This document shows, piece after piece, positions 1 through 8,958 of a DNA stretch of 64,000 nucleotides (positions are counted from its first letter, which is position 1; the number at the start of each line of letters is the position of its first letter). Origin of the DNA: Chloroflexota bacterium. Its GTDB lineage: Bacteria; Chloroflexota; Anaerolineae; B4-G1. Below the pieces are notes generated by a model. That model was not told the origin of the DNA and did not search any database. It saw only the letters and a program-made list of their open reading frames with translations. The stretch lies in the NCBI GenBank assembly GCA_024232355.1, contig JAAEPW010000406.1:62001-126000 (forward strand). Direction: 5' to 3'. Position numbers and translations under genes: made by a program.

Positions 1-141
1 CCAACACATCAAATTATACTCTGATGACGATACGTGCGCAAACCAACGCCCGTTGCCCTGTTTGGCGCCCACACAATGAGACAAACTTGGCCAGTGTTCA
101 GAAGTAGCTCAAATCTTGCTCAGGACTTTACAAGCGCATCG

Positions 142-150
142 TGGTATAGT
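142..150 (+). promoter_or_regulatory. Extended -10 promoter for the metallophosphoesterase
   Basis: TG-G-TATAGT forms an extended -10 element 44 bases before the chosen start. No good -35 hexamer is seen at 16-18 bases spacing, which is usual for extended -10 promoters. The same TGGTATAGT string precedes the M50 protease gene near 17972. Confidence 0.4.
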
Positions 151-193
151 GAGCACAGAATCGGTTAGAACTCGTGCACAGGAGAATATCACA

Positions 194-1045
194 ATGAAAA
201 TACAAATGAATCGTCGGCAATTCCTCAAATCATTTGGTCAGGTAGCGGCAACTTATGCCGTCGTTGGGGTTGGTCTCGACAAATACGGCAAAAACGTGGA
301 AGCGGAGCGGTTGAGCGTCGAACATGTTCAAATCCCTCTCAAGAATTTGAAACCGGCCTTGGAAGGTTTCAAGATCGTCCATATGAGCGACATTCACCTG
401 TACCCATTCACCCAGATCGAGTTTATCCGGGAGGCGATGGAGCTAGCAAACAGCCTTCAACCCGACGTGATCGCGTTGACAGGCGACTATATCACGGATG
501 AGCTAGATTCAATCTTTGAACTCGCGCCAGTTTTAGGCTCGCTGAACGCCAAATACGGCGTGTTTGCGAGTATGGGCAACCACGAGGTATGGGCCGATCC
601 CGTCGTCATTCGCGCCAGTTTAGAAAAAGCGGGGTTATCTGTCTTGGTGAACGAGGGAGTGGCCTTGGACGTTGTTGGGGAAACCATTTGCATCGCCGGT
701 GTAGACGCCCTCTGGGATGGCAGGCCTGATCTAAATGCCACCTTGAAAAAATTACCACTCGGCGCACCAGCCATCCTGATGGCCCACGAACCGGACTTTG
801 CCGATGAATCTGCCCTTGATGGCCGCGTGTCGCTGCAACTGTCGGGGCACAGCCACGGCGGCCAAATCTGTTTACCAGGATTGGGACCAGTTGCCTCGGC
901 ACCTCATGCTCAAAAGTATCCCAAGGGACTCTACAACACCAACGGAATGTGGGTTTACACCACTAGAGGAATTGGCACCGGTCCGATACCGCACCGGATC
1001 AACTGCCCACCAGAAGTGACAGAGATTACGCTGGTGCGCGCATAA
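194..1045 (+). CDS. Tat-exported YkuE-like metallophosphoesterase
   Basis: This is a 283-residue calcineurin-like phosphoesterase, probably acting outside the membrane on a phosphate ester; the substrate is unknown. The N-terminus carries NRRQFLKSFG at residues 6-15, a twin-arginine signal followed by a hydrophobic stretch. The metal-binding signatures of the family are visible: SDIHL (Asp66, His68), GDY, GNHE and GHSHGGQI near the C-terminus. I chose ATG 194 over an upstream ORF start because GGAG lies nine bases before it and the signal peptide then sits at the very N-terminus. The family includes YkuE and UDP-diacylglucosamine pyrophosphatase-like enzymes. The gene stands alone, followed by a small membrane protein on the same strand. 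Confidence 0.88.
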   Translation: MKIQMNRRQFLKSFGQVAATYAVVGVGLDKYGKNVEAERLSVEHVQIPLKNLKPALEGFKIVHMSDIHLYPFTQIEFIREAMELANSLQPDVIALTGDYITDELDSIFELAPVLGSLNAKYGVFASMGNHEVWADPVVIRASLEKAGLSVLVNEGVALDVVGETICIAGVDALWDGRPDLNATLKKLPLGAPAILMAHEPDFADESALDGRVSLQLSGHSHGGQICLPGLGPVASAPHAQKYPKGLYNTNGMWVYTTRGIGTGPIPHRINCPPEVTEITLVRA

Positions 1046-1110
1046 AGTAGGCCAAGTTAGACGGTCTCCGCCCGTTGACCGCTGCCAAGTCGCGAGAAAG
1101 GAAATAGACT

Positions 1111-1584
1111 ATGAATCCTCCACCTGACTCATATACAGGCATGAAAACGCTCGTGTTGAGCGTGGGCTTTTTGGCTCCAATATACCTGTTTCCGCTAATC
1201 ATCCAGGGCGAAGCAATCATACTACGGCGTCTGATGCCGCACGGACGTGCAACCCGATCCTCATTGTTGATGAACTCGGTCACAACTGTGATTGGTCTTT
1301 GCAGTCTTGGAACTATGATGGGGATCTCTGCCAGATTGACCGAAAGGCTAACCGGGGCAGACTGCACCTTTACCTATTGGCAGCTTCCAGAACACCTTTC
1401 CACATTCGCGGCGATCTACCTGGCCCTCACTTGCACACTGTCGGTTTTGGTCAAGGGAGGAATATTGATGATTCTGGAGCGTCAGTACCCTGCGCGCCGG
1501 GCCTGGTCGGCTTCCCTGGCTGCCAACGTTATCAGTTACACAGTGCTATTTGTCTTGGTAATGTGGTGGTTTGCCTCAAAATAA
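1111..1584 (+). CDS. Unrecognised four-helix membrane protein
   Basis: This is a 157-residue protein with about four hydrophobic segments, roughly at residues 13-33, 52-72, 95-116 and 133-155. It has positive charges between segments 1 and 2 and a short hydrophilic loop containing one Cys before segment 3. No motif allows a functional call. AAAGGAAA lies 7-13 bases upstream of the ATG. The gene converges on the ABC exporter gene with a nine-base gap. The spacer before it (about 1061-1090) holds a small inverted repeat resembling one downstream of deoB. Confidence 0.6.
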   Translation: MNPPPDSYTGMKTLVLSVGFLAPIYLFPLIIQGEAIILRRLMPHGRATRSSLLMNSVTTVIGLCSLGTMMGISARLTERLTGADCTFTYWQLPEHLSTFAAIYLALTCTLSVLVKGGILMILERQYPARRAWSASLAANVISYTVLFVLVMWWFASK

Positions 1585-1593
1585 AAGTAAACG

Positions 1594-3462
1594 CTATGAC
1601 GCTTGTTTCAAATCTCTGTCGCGCAACTGATCGGGCAAGAACATCTGGGCATCGAAATCGTCTTCTCCCGCGGGCGGCCGGTAATCCAGCGATTGGTGCC
1701 GAAAGTACGCATCATACAATTCCGCATAGTGGCCGCCTCGGGTCATCAACTCGTCGTGGTTCCCTTCCTCGATGATCTGCCCCTCTTTTAACACAATGAT
1801 CCGGTCCACTGCGCGCACGGTCGAAAGCCGGTGGGCAATCAAGATCGAAGTGCTGCGCTGTAAAATCAGTTCCATCGCCTCTTGGATCTGAGCCTCGGTA
1901 AAGGGATCGATGCTGGCGGTCGCCTCGTCCAGGATAAATATGGCGGGGGATTGGACCAACACCCGCATCAACGCCACCAGTTGCCGCTGCCCCATCGAAA
2001 GCCGCGATCCGCGCTCGCCAACATCGGTCGACAACCCGGCGGGCAGAGTATCCAGCCACTCCCCCTCACCAATCTGTCGTGCCACGGCCTCAATCTCGCT
2101 GTTGGTCAGATTGGGGCGGGCATAGCGAATGTTGTCGGCAACAGTGCCAGAAAAGAGAAACGGCATCTGCGAGACGATCCCCAATTGCTGGCGATAGTTT
2201 TGCAGGTCGAGGGCGCGGATATCGTGCCCGCTCACATCGATCCGCCCCTCTTGGAACTCGTAGAAACGGGCGATCAGTCGGGCGATGCTGGTCTTGCCCG
2301 AGCCGGTGTGCCCTACCAGTGCCACGCTTTCGCCCGGCGCAATGTGAAGCGAGAACTCTTGCAATATTTGTTCTTGATCGGTATACTTGAAATTGACACC
2401 TTTGAAGCGAATTTCACCGGTCAATTGCTCTATGGAACGATTGTCTGTCTGCTGCACCGTCGGCTTGGCGTCGATCAAAGCAAAGATGCGCTCCGCCGCC
2501 GATAACCCGCCTTGCAATTGGCTCCAAAAGGCCGCCATCCCGACCACAGGGAACCAAAAGCGCCTTACGCTATCCACAAAGAGATAGAGGCTGCCAATAG
2601 TGATCGTCCCCACAGTAACCGGCAGTCCGCCCGAATACGTCACCACTGCCGTCCCCACCCCAGCCAGCGCGTCTAGTATGGGACCTAACGACGACATAGC
2701 GTATCCCCGCCGCAGGTTGGCACGGTACGAATTCCGGTTGACCTCTATAAACTCGTCATAGATCGCCGCCTCTTGGCGAAAGTTCTTGGCAACACTAATC
2801 CCGGTCACTGCTTCCTGGATGGCCGCATTAACCTCGGCCAGCACGCGAAAACCCCGCTTGGTGACACTACGGGCAATGCGCCGAAAGCCCAATGCAACCG
2901 CAAACACAAGCGGTGCAAAGACCAACACCACCAACGTCAGCCGCCAAGAGATGGAAAATAACATGGTCACCAGGACGACAACCATCACTAATCGGCTGAG
3001 TATGTCGGTGATGAGCTGCGTCACCCGAGAAAACTCTTCGGTATCGGATGTGATACGGCTGATGATACGCCCCGAGCGAAACTCGTCAAAGAACGACATG
3101 TCGTGCTGCACCGCAGCCTGGAAAGCATCACGACGCAACGCGGTCACGACATCGGCGATGGCACTGGCCGTGATCCAGCGCCGTATCCAGTTTCCCCCCC
3201 AACTAATAACACCAATGACCAGCACCGCCGAGGCCAAGATCAGCACCGTATCCAGTCTCGGCGATGCGACGAGCATATCCAGGCCGCGAGCCACGACGAG
3301 AGGGTGCGCGGCTTCTGCCACCGCTACTGCCAAGATCACCCCAGTGATGCCCAGAATACGCCCCAGATGGGGTCTAAAGTAAGTGGCAATGCGGCGCACC
3401 AGTTCACGATCGCTGTACTGCCGATCGTATGCCTCGGTGGCCATACCTCTAAAAAAGCCCAT
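1594..3462 (-). CDS. ABC exporter half-transporter, consensus Walker B subunit
   Basis: This is a 622-residue type-I (MsbA/MdlB-like) ABC exporter half. A six-helix membrane domain (residues about 35-320) is fused to an ATPase domain (about 350-590). The ATPase carries Walker A GHTGSGKT (about 382), Q-loop, a deviant signature LSMGQ (about 485), Walker B ending in the catalytic Glu (ILDEATASID, about 510) and the switch His (AHRLS). Its partner is the gene just upstream on the same strand (3656-5443), whose signature is normal but whose catalytic Glu is replaced. The pair thus fits a heterodimeric exporter with one degenerate and one active ATP site. The substrate is unknown; drugs, lipids or peptides are typical. 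A second Met at residue 7 is possible but its Shine-Dalgarno would be too close. Confidence 0.9.
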   Translation of the reverse strand: MGFFRGMATEAYDRQYSDRELVRRIATYFRPHLGRILGITGVILAVAVAEAAHPLVVARGLDMLVASPRLDTVLILASAVLVIGVISWGGNWIRRWITASAIADVVTALRRDAFQAAVQHDMSFFDEFRSGRIISRITSDTEEFSRVTQLITDILSRLVMVVVLVTMLFSISWRLTLVVLVFAPLVFAVALGFRRIARSVTKRGFRVLAEVNAAIQEAVTGISVAKNFRQEAAIYDEFIEVNRNSYRANLRRGYAMSSLGPILDALAGVGTAVVTYSGGLPVTVGTITIGSLYLFVDSVRRFWFPVVGMAAFWSQLQGGLSAAERIFALIDAKPTVQQTDNRSIEQLTGEIRFKGVNFKYTDQEQILQEFSLHIAPGESVALVGHTGSGKTSIARLIARFYEFQEGRIDVSGHDIRALDLQNYRQQLGIVSQMPFLFSGTVADNIRYARPNLTNSEIEAVARQIGEGEWLDTLPAGLSTDVGERGSRLSMGQRQLVALMRVLVQSPAIFILDEATASIDPFTEAQIQEAMELILQRSTSILIAHRLSTVRAVDRIIVLKEGQIIEEGNHDELMTRGGHYAELYDAYFRHQSLDYRPPAGEDDFDAQMFLPDQLRDRDLKQAS

Positions 3463-3655
3463 TCCGTCGCCTATCCTCTACGGGAAAAACCCGAAAACCC
3501 CTTGGTTCTACTGGGGAGATAAAAAGACCAAAACCCATATCCGCACCAACATTCGACTGGACTTTTCCTTATGAAAAACCCGGTTTTAGTGCTCGAAAGT
3601 TTTGATGGTGATGCATGAATACGTTCACACGCAAACACGTTAACACTGAGGTTTT

Positions 3656-5443
3656 TCATCGGTCATATCTCATGAAAATATTCCGATACGCTGCCGAATC
3701 CTGTAATAACTCGTTGTGCGTCCCCACGGTCTCCACTTGTCCTTTGCGCATCACAACAATGAGGTCAGCCCAGCGAATCTGCGAGAGACGGTGCGTAATG
3801 AGAAACGTAGTGCGGCCCGCCGCAGCTCGCTCGATGGCCCGTTGGATGCGATCCTCGGTCTCACTATCGATGGCGCTGGTCGCGTCATCCAGAACCAAGA
3901 CAGGAGGCCTGGTCAAAAAAGCACGCGCCAATGCCAAACGCTGCCGCTGTCCGCCCGAAAGCGTCACCCCTCGCTCGCCAATGACGGTGTCATAGCCATC
4001 TTTAAAGTCGCTGATAAAGTCGTGCGCCTGGGCTGCCCGGGCCGCGGCCTCGATCTCTTTTCGGGCTGTATCAGGACGGCCAAAGGCGATATTCTCGGCA
4101 ATGGTCCGCGAAAAAAGAAAGATATCCTGTTCGATGACAGATATCTGGCGGCGCAATGCCTCCATATTCCAATCGCGCACATCCACGCCATCTACCAGTA
4201 TGCGTCCGCCATCTACATCGTAGGTACGGTTGATCAACTTGGCGATGGTGCTTTTGCCAGAACCAGTCTGCCCGACAATGGCCACCGTCTGACCAGGCGC
4301 TACACGGAAACTAACATTCTCCAGCGCGGTCTCCCCGTCATCGATAGAACAGATTTGACCGGGAACCTGGTAACAAAATGTGACGTTCTCAAAAATCACC
4401 TCTCCTTGCAAAGGAGTATCATGCCCAGCCACGTTTTGATCCAGCTCGGTCTTGGCGTTGATCAATTCCAGAACACGCCGCGCGCTGGCGATTCCTGATG
4501 AGACACGCGTATAGGCAAACTGGGCCGCAAAAGTGGGGAAACGAAACATTTGTAGTATCCCACTGAACGCCGCAACGTCACCCACGCCAATAATCCCAGC
4601 ACGCAGGAGCAACAGACTGTACAAAAGCCCACCAGCCTGGAGAATGCCCAGTAAAAGCAACGGAATAAACCGAGCCTCTATTCCCGCCTGGATCAGATAA
4701 GCATCGCGCCATCCAGAGATCGCCCGTACGAACTGTCCTATTTCCCGCTGTTCTTGGGCCGCCCCCTTGACCGTCTCGATGCCCTCGATGGCCTCGGCCA
4801 ATCGGGTGTTCATCAGGCCAAACTCGCGACGCACCCCTTCTGTAGCCGGACGCAGTTCACGCAAATAGACCCACACGACGAGAAAATAGACCACCAAATA
4901 AAGCAATGGGACAATAACCAGTTGCGGGTAAATAAGCGGGACAAAGTAGAACGGCACGATGAGAAACATCGCAGACCCAATGACCATGTTAAAACCAGGA
5001 CTGAACATATAGTTGATCTCCCGCACATCATTGGTAGCACGGGCCATCAAATCACCACTGGGCTGCATGTCGTGGAACGACATACTCTTGCCCAACAGGC
5101 TGACATACACCTCGTCCCGAATATCTCGCTCCAGCCTCTGACTAAGGGTCTCCCCGGCCCAGTTACGTCCCAATTGGAGCACTCCCCGCACCAGTTGCGA
5201 CAATACGACAATCACGGACGATGTCGCCAGACCGCGTAGGTCTGGCGGAGTCCCGATCACCGCGTCAAAGGCACGCCCTACAAATATGGGCATAACGGCA
5301 GCCAGCACAGCGTTACCAAACGCACCACCGAACAATCCGAGGAGAACCAGCTTGTGTCGTCGGGTGTGAGAAAGTATCCAGCGCATCGGTCCGCGCCGAT
5401 CCGCTCGCCAATCTTGAGAAACGGCAAATTCGCTTGCAGTCAT
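3656..5443 (-). CDS. ABC exporter half-transporter, degenerate Walker B subunit
   Basis: This is a 595-residue type-I ABC exporter half with membrane domain (residues about 25-320) and ATPase domain (about 345-590). It has Walker [10 protein letters not shown], canonical signature LSGGQRQRL, Walker [12 protein letters not shown] and THRLS. In Walker B the second acidic residue is Asp rather than the catalytic Glu. In heterodimeric exporters such as TM287/288 this Glu-to-Asp change marks the NBD that contributes to the non-hydrolysing site, and here the partner (1594-3462) has the matching deviant signature. The gene is transcribed first; 193 bases separate it from its partner. A promoter with a 17-base spacer ends eight bases before the ATG, so the mRNA is probably leaderless. 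Confidence 0.9.
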   Translation of the reverse strand: MTASEFAVSQDWRADRRGPMRWILSHTRRHKLVLLGLFGGAFGNAVLAAVMPIFVGRAFDAVIGTPPDLRGLATSSVIVVLSQLVRGVLQLGRNWAGETLSQRLERDIRDEVYVSLLGKSMSFHDMQPSGDLMARATNDVREINYMFSPGFNMVIGSAMFLIVPFYFVPLIYPQLVIVPLLYLVVYFLVVWVYLRELRPATEGVRREFGLMNTRLAEAIEGIETVKGAAQEQREIGQFVRAISGWRDAYLIQAGIEARFIPLLLLGILQAGGLLYSLLLLRAGIIGVGDVAAFSGILQMFRFPTFAAQFAYTRVSSGIASARRVLELINAKTELDQNVAGHDTPLQGEVIFENVTFCYQVPGQICSIDDGETALENVSFRVAPGQTVAIVGQTGSGKSTIAKLINRTYDVDGGRILVDGVDVRDWNMEALRRQISVIEQDIFLFSRTIAENIAFGRPDTARKEIEAAARAAQAHDFISDFKDGYDTVIGERGVTLSGGQRQRLALARAFLTRPPVLVLDDATSAIDSETEDRIQRAIERAAAGRTTFLITHRLSQIRWADLIVVMRKGQVETVGTHNELLQDSAAYRNIFMRYDR

Positions 5444-5451
5444 AGACGCCT

Positions 5452-5480
5452 AGTGTAAAGCCAATTGAGAGTTTCGTCAA
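5452..5480 (-). promoter_or_regulatory. Promoter of ABC exporter genes, leaderless geometry
   Basis: On the minus strand TTGACG and TACACT are separated by exactly 17 bases. The -10 box ends eight bases from the ATG at 5443, so transcription would begin within one or two bases of the start codon, and no Shine-Dalgarno is present. Confidence 0.6.
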
Positions 5481-5730
5481 GCAGGAAGACAATCTCGGCC
5501 CTGCCCCAACCTATTTTCCGCACCCTGAAAACAAGTCAGTATAAGCCTGCATCAGATCAAACAATCTTGCCACAAAAGACGCAATGGGAGACCCGCCACA
5601 ACTCTACGTGTTCGCCAAGCGGTTTGCTATTGGCTGCTCTGATGGGATAAGGCCCTAGCCCTCGTCCCGAGGGCGATTTGGGGTAGAAAATTACTCACAA
5701 GTTGATGTTTTGTTGCATGGGTCGCCCCCG

Positions 5731-5809
5731 GGACCCTGTACCCTTTGTCCCTGGGTCAAAGGACCAGGGGCTTGGCAGCACCTGTCCTGGACCGACAGGT
5801 ACAGGGTTC
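5731..5809. repeat. Nested palindromic element in a gene-free region
   Basis: An outer inverted repeat (GGACCCTGTACC at 5731 against GGTACAGGGTTC at 5798, one mismatch) encloses two smaller hairpins: CCTTTG/CAAAGG (5742/5757) and CCTGTC/GACAGG (5781/5794). The three stems would fold as a three-way junction. Apart from this element, the exporter promoter, the MITE at 6014 and the promoter-RNA unit at 6260, I see nothing in 5444-6475; short ORFs there lack coding character. Confidence 0.5.
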
Positions 5810-6013
5810 AGGACAAGTGCGGTGGCTGTGAGCGATCTGTACCGAAAGATCGTTATAACTGAACAGCCCTGAGTGTGAAGTATACTAATCCTCTATCCCA
5901 TTTTGAAGAAACTCGAGATGACAGAGATCGTCGATGCGCATTGTCCCACGGATGCGGAGGTGAAACATGGTATCATCGTTTCCGCGTTGACGATCAATCG
6001 TCTGACAGCACCC

Positions 6014-6167
6014 TAGGGCAATTGCATTTACAATGTGGAACCTTGTTTTATGCACAAAACTCGGTAATTTCGCTAGTAGCATAGGGCCTTTGTGCCCGTT
6101 TTACGCCCACGAGGGGCTATGCTACGTGTTGGACTCGAAGCACTGAAATATAAATGCAATCGCCCTA
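6014..6167. mobile_element. MITE-like element with terminal inverted repeats and target duplication
   Basis: A 154-bp non-coding segment is bounded by 17-bp terminal inverted repeats (TAGGGCAATTGCATTTA at 6014 and its complement at 6151, one mismatch). Directly outside both ends lie 10-bp direct repeats (GACAGCACCC at 6004, AACAGCACCC at 6168; 9 of 10 match), as expected for a target-site duplication. Inside is a 9-bp perfect hairpin (GTAGCATAG at 6076, CTATGCTAC at 6117). There is no transposase, so it would have moved in trans. The parent insertion sequence is not identified. Confidence 0.65.
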
Positions 6168-6259
6168 AACAGCACCCCGTCCATTGTACAAAGTGATCCA
6201 ATTCTTTCACATCATTCGTGGCGTGATTCTACCATAAACTAGTCAAGTGAAAAAATGCG

Positions 6260-6288
6260 TTGACATCCTGCTCTTTTCATTGTATACT
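6260..6288 (+). promoter_or_regulatory. Strong sigma-70-type promoter
   Basis: The perfect consensus -35 TTGACA (6260-6265), a 17-base spacer and TATACT (6283-6288) make this one of the two best promoters in the window. Predicted transcription start is about 6295. Confidence 0.75.
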
Positions 6289-6294
6289 GCCTTC

Positions 6295-6456
6295 CAATTC
6301 GGAGACAAGGCTTCAAGATGTGCATTGTATTCATGCCGTGCGTGCTCAACTCACCCGCTCCTACACAACCAGACCCCTAGTCTGGCTAAGCGCGCGGGAA
6401 CGCACATTTGAAACGTAAATCGACCAGCCCTCCAGACCGTTTGAGGGCTGGTTTTT
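6295..6456 (+). ncRNA. Putative structured small RNA or terminated leader
   Basis: Between a near-perfect promoter and an intrinsic terminator lie about 162 bases without a convincing ORF. The predicted transcript folds. TTCAAGATGTGC (6312) pairs with GCACATTTGAA (6402) with one bulged G, enclosing a loop region that contains the hairpin CCAGAC/GTCTGG (6369/6380). The size and one long closing stem are compatible with a 6S-like RNA, but I do not recognise the family. The alternative is an attenuated leader of the downstream mazG gene, whose ribosome-binding site lies just past the terminator. Confidence 0.45.
6423..6456 (+). terminator. Intrinsic terminator upstream of mazG
   Basis: The ten-base stem ACCAGCCCTC/GAGGGCTGGT (6423-6432 with 6443-6452) is followed by a run of five T. 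It lies before the mazG start, so it ends the upstream transcript or attenuates read-through. Confidence 0.75.
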
Positions 6457-6475
6457 GTATGAGGGTGCCAACGTG

Positions 6476-6778
6476 ATGACCATCCAGGAACTCACCGATG
6501 AGATGAACCGCTTTGTGGAAGCAATGGGCCGATACAAAGAGGATTCACCATGGCAGCAAACACCGCGCAATATCGCTATATCGCTCTCCCTGGAGGCATC
6601 CGAGGTGTTGGAACACTTTCAATGGAGTGAGCAGGCCGACAACGATACACTTTCCGAAGAACTGGCCGACGTAGCCCTCTACCTACTCCAATTGGCTTAC
6701 CTAACTGGCATAGACCTGGAGCAGGCTATTCTCGATAAATTGGCGATCAACTATAACCGGGACTGGGCCAAGGAGTAA
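6476..6778 (+). CDS. MazG-like nucleotide pyrophosphohydrolase
   Basis: This is a 100-residue all-alpha NTP pyrophosphatase of the small MazG-like (RS21-C6/dCTPase) group, which hydrolyses non-canonical or excess (d)NTPs to the monophosphate. The metal-binding motif EASEVLEHFQW (about 41-51) is followed by EELADVALYLLQ (about 61-72), the paired acidic helices of the family. The start is ATG 6476, with GAGGGT nine bases upstream; the in-frame TTG at 6455 sits in the terminator tail. The gene is tightly followed by a metallophosphoesterase. A second MazG-like gene lies at 14637. Confidence 0.85.
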   Translation: MTIQELTDEMNRFVEAMGRYKEDSPWQQTPRNIAISLSLEASEVLEHFQWSEQADNDTLSEELADVALYLLQLAYLTGIDLEQAILDKLAINYNRDWAKE

Positions 6779-6781
6779 AGA

Positions 6782-7402
6782 GTGAAAATCTTGGCCATCA
6801 GCGACCAAGTGGTCGAGAGCATTTATAGCTCGCGCATCCGCGATCGGTTCGGCGACGTGGATATGGTAATTTCATGCGGCGATGTACCCTATTATTATCT
6901 CGAGTATGTCGTCTCAATGCTCAATGTGCCGGCTCTTTTCGTACACGGCAACCACGACCAACCCGAACATACAGCTAACGGACGCACGATCACCGAACCC
7001 AGTGGATGGATCAACTTGGATGGCCAAGTATCAAATACTAGAGATGTGCTCCTGGGAGGATTAGAGGGTTCGATTCGTTACAAACCCCACGTTCCCTACC
7101 AATACACAGAAAAGGAAATGGCTTACAAGGTCTGGCGGATGACGCCCACTTTGCTGATGAACCGCATATTCTATGGCCGTTATCTAGACATTCTCGTCAC
7201 GCATGCGCCGCCCCTGGGCATCCACGATGGTGAGGATTGGCCGCACCGTGGTTTTAACGCATTTCTCACACTAATGACCCGTTTCCGACCGCGCTATTTA
7301 CTCCACGGGCACAAACACATCTACGGAACAGACACGTGGCAAACAAACTATTTGGACACAAAAGTCATCAATGTCTATCCGTACCGCGTGATTGAATGGT
7401 GA
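6782..7402 (+). CDS. Cytosolic calcineurin-like metallophosphoesterase
   Basis: This is a 206-residue phosphoesterase without signal peptide. The usual first motif DxH is replaced: MKILAISDQVVE has Asp8 but no His two residues on. GD (33-34), GNHDQ (about 58) and GHKHIYG (about 177) are retained. The missing first-motif His suggests altered metal binding, as in some YfcE/Rv0805 relatives. The start is GTG, chosen because AAGGAG lies six bases before it. Three bases separate it from mazG and its stop codon overlaps the Shine-Dalgarno of the next gene, so the three are co-translated. The substrate is unknown; a nucleotide is plausible given the neighbour. Confidence 0.75.
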   Translation: MKILAISDQVVESIYSSRIRDRFGDVDMVISCGDVPYYYLEYVVSMLNVPALFVHGNHDQPEHTANGRTITEPSGWINLDGQVSNTRDVLLGGLEGSIRYKPHVPYQYTEKEMAYKVWRMTPTLLMNRIFYGRYLDILVTHAPPLGIHDGEDWPHRGFNAFLTLMTRFRPRYLLHGHKHIYGTDTWQTNYLDTKVINVYPYRVIEW

Positions 7403-7409
7403 CACGTTA

Positions 7410-8324
7410 ATGGCGGGGAAAAACCAGGCACAAGTAGACTTTGATACAGCCCGACGCAAGGCGTTTTGGCACGAAGCTCTTTCACATCTGAGCAAGCGCA
7501 CAAACCGCCTACTTTCGTGGGATAAAGTGCGCGGCAAATTAGGGATACGTGGCCAAGTCTACCGAGGAATACAAGCTGTGCCGGTGAGCAAAATTATCGG
7601 CAGTGTGGGCCGTTACCATGATTTTGACCGCGCCTTTTTACCAAAGCAGAACAAGTTGGCAAATCGCTGGCGCTCGATTGCCAGGGCCTATTATGATGAC
7701 GTCAATTTGCCTCCAGTAAAACTGTACCAGGTTGGGGATGCCTACTTTGTTCTCGACGGCAACCACCGAGTCTCAGTCGCGCGAGAGCGAGGAATCGAAT
7801 TCGTAGATGCCGAGGTGATCGAGGCAAAGACTGCAGTACCCGTGACGGCAGATCTGGATGCCGATGATCTGGAGATTATGGGAGAATACGCACGCTTTCT
7901 TGATCGAACACAACTGAACAAGTTGCGGCCTGATCAAAACATCGAATTCACCATCGGTGGCGGATATGAGCGGCTGCTAAAACACATTGCAGTGCATCGC
8001 TATTTTATGGGCTTGGAACAGGAACATTTCATTTCCAAAGATAAAGCGGTTTGTGATTGGTACGACCATCTCTACCGGCCGTTGGTGCAGATTATCCACG
8101 AAAAGAACGTTTTGGATGATTTTCCGAACCGCACCAAGGCAGATTTGTATCTGTGGATCATGGATCACCAACATTACCTGCGCGAGCAGTTTGGCACCGC
8201 GATAGAAACAGAACATGCGGCCGAACACTTTGCCGACCAGTATGCAACTCGTCCAATCAAGCGCGTGTTGCGCCTGTTGAGAGACTTGATCACCAGGCGA
8301 AATGCCGAAAAAGAATTGAAATAG
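7410..8324 (+). CDS. ParB/Srx-like domain protein (DUF4032-like)
   Basis: This is a 304-residue protein whose first half contains a ParB/sulfiredoxin-like nuclease fold signature, YFVLDGNHRVSVARERG at about 110-126. The second half is helical with many aromatic residues and His. The DGNHR motif binds nucleotide in ParB-type proteins; here the whole resembles the ParB-N plus DUF4032 arrangement found in Actinobacteria and Chloroflexi. The start ATG 7410 is preferred to TTG 7392 because GGTGA lies seven bases upstream, overlapping the stop of the phosphoesterase gene. The function is unknown; membership of the mazG-phosphoesterase operon suggests nucleotide or nucleic-acid housekeeping. Confidence 0.65.
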   Translation: MAGKNQAQVDFDTARRKAFWHEALSHLSKRTNRLLSWDKVRGKLGIRGQVYRGIQAVPVSKIIGSVGRYHDFDRAFLPKQNKLANRWRSIARAYYDDVNLPPVKLYQVGDAYFVLDGNHRVSVARERGIEFVDAEVIEAKTAVPVTADLDADDLEIMGEYARFLDRTQLNKLRPDQNIEFTIGGGYERLLKHIAVHRYFMGLEQEHFISKDKAVCDWYDHLYRPLVQIIHEKNVLDDFPNRTKADLYLWIMDHQHYLREQFGTAIETEHAAEHFADQYATRPIKRVLRLLRDLITRRNAEKELK

Positions 8325-8940
<616 letters not shown>

Positions 8941-8958
8941 TACAGATAAGGAGCTAGG

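Noticed and set aside
5465..5650. 61-codon ORF in the intergenic region
   Set aside because: It has no ribosome site and atypical composition, and it overlaps the exporter promoter.
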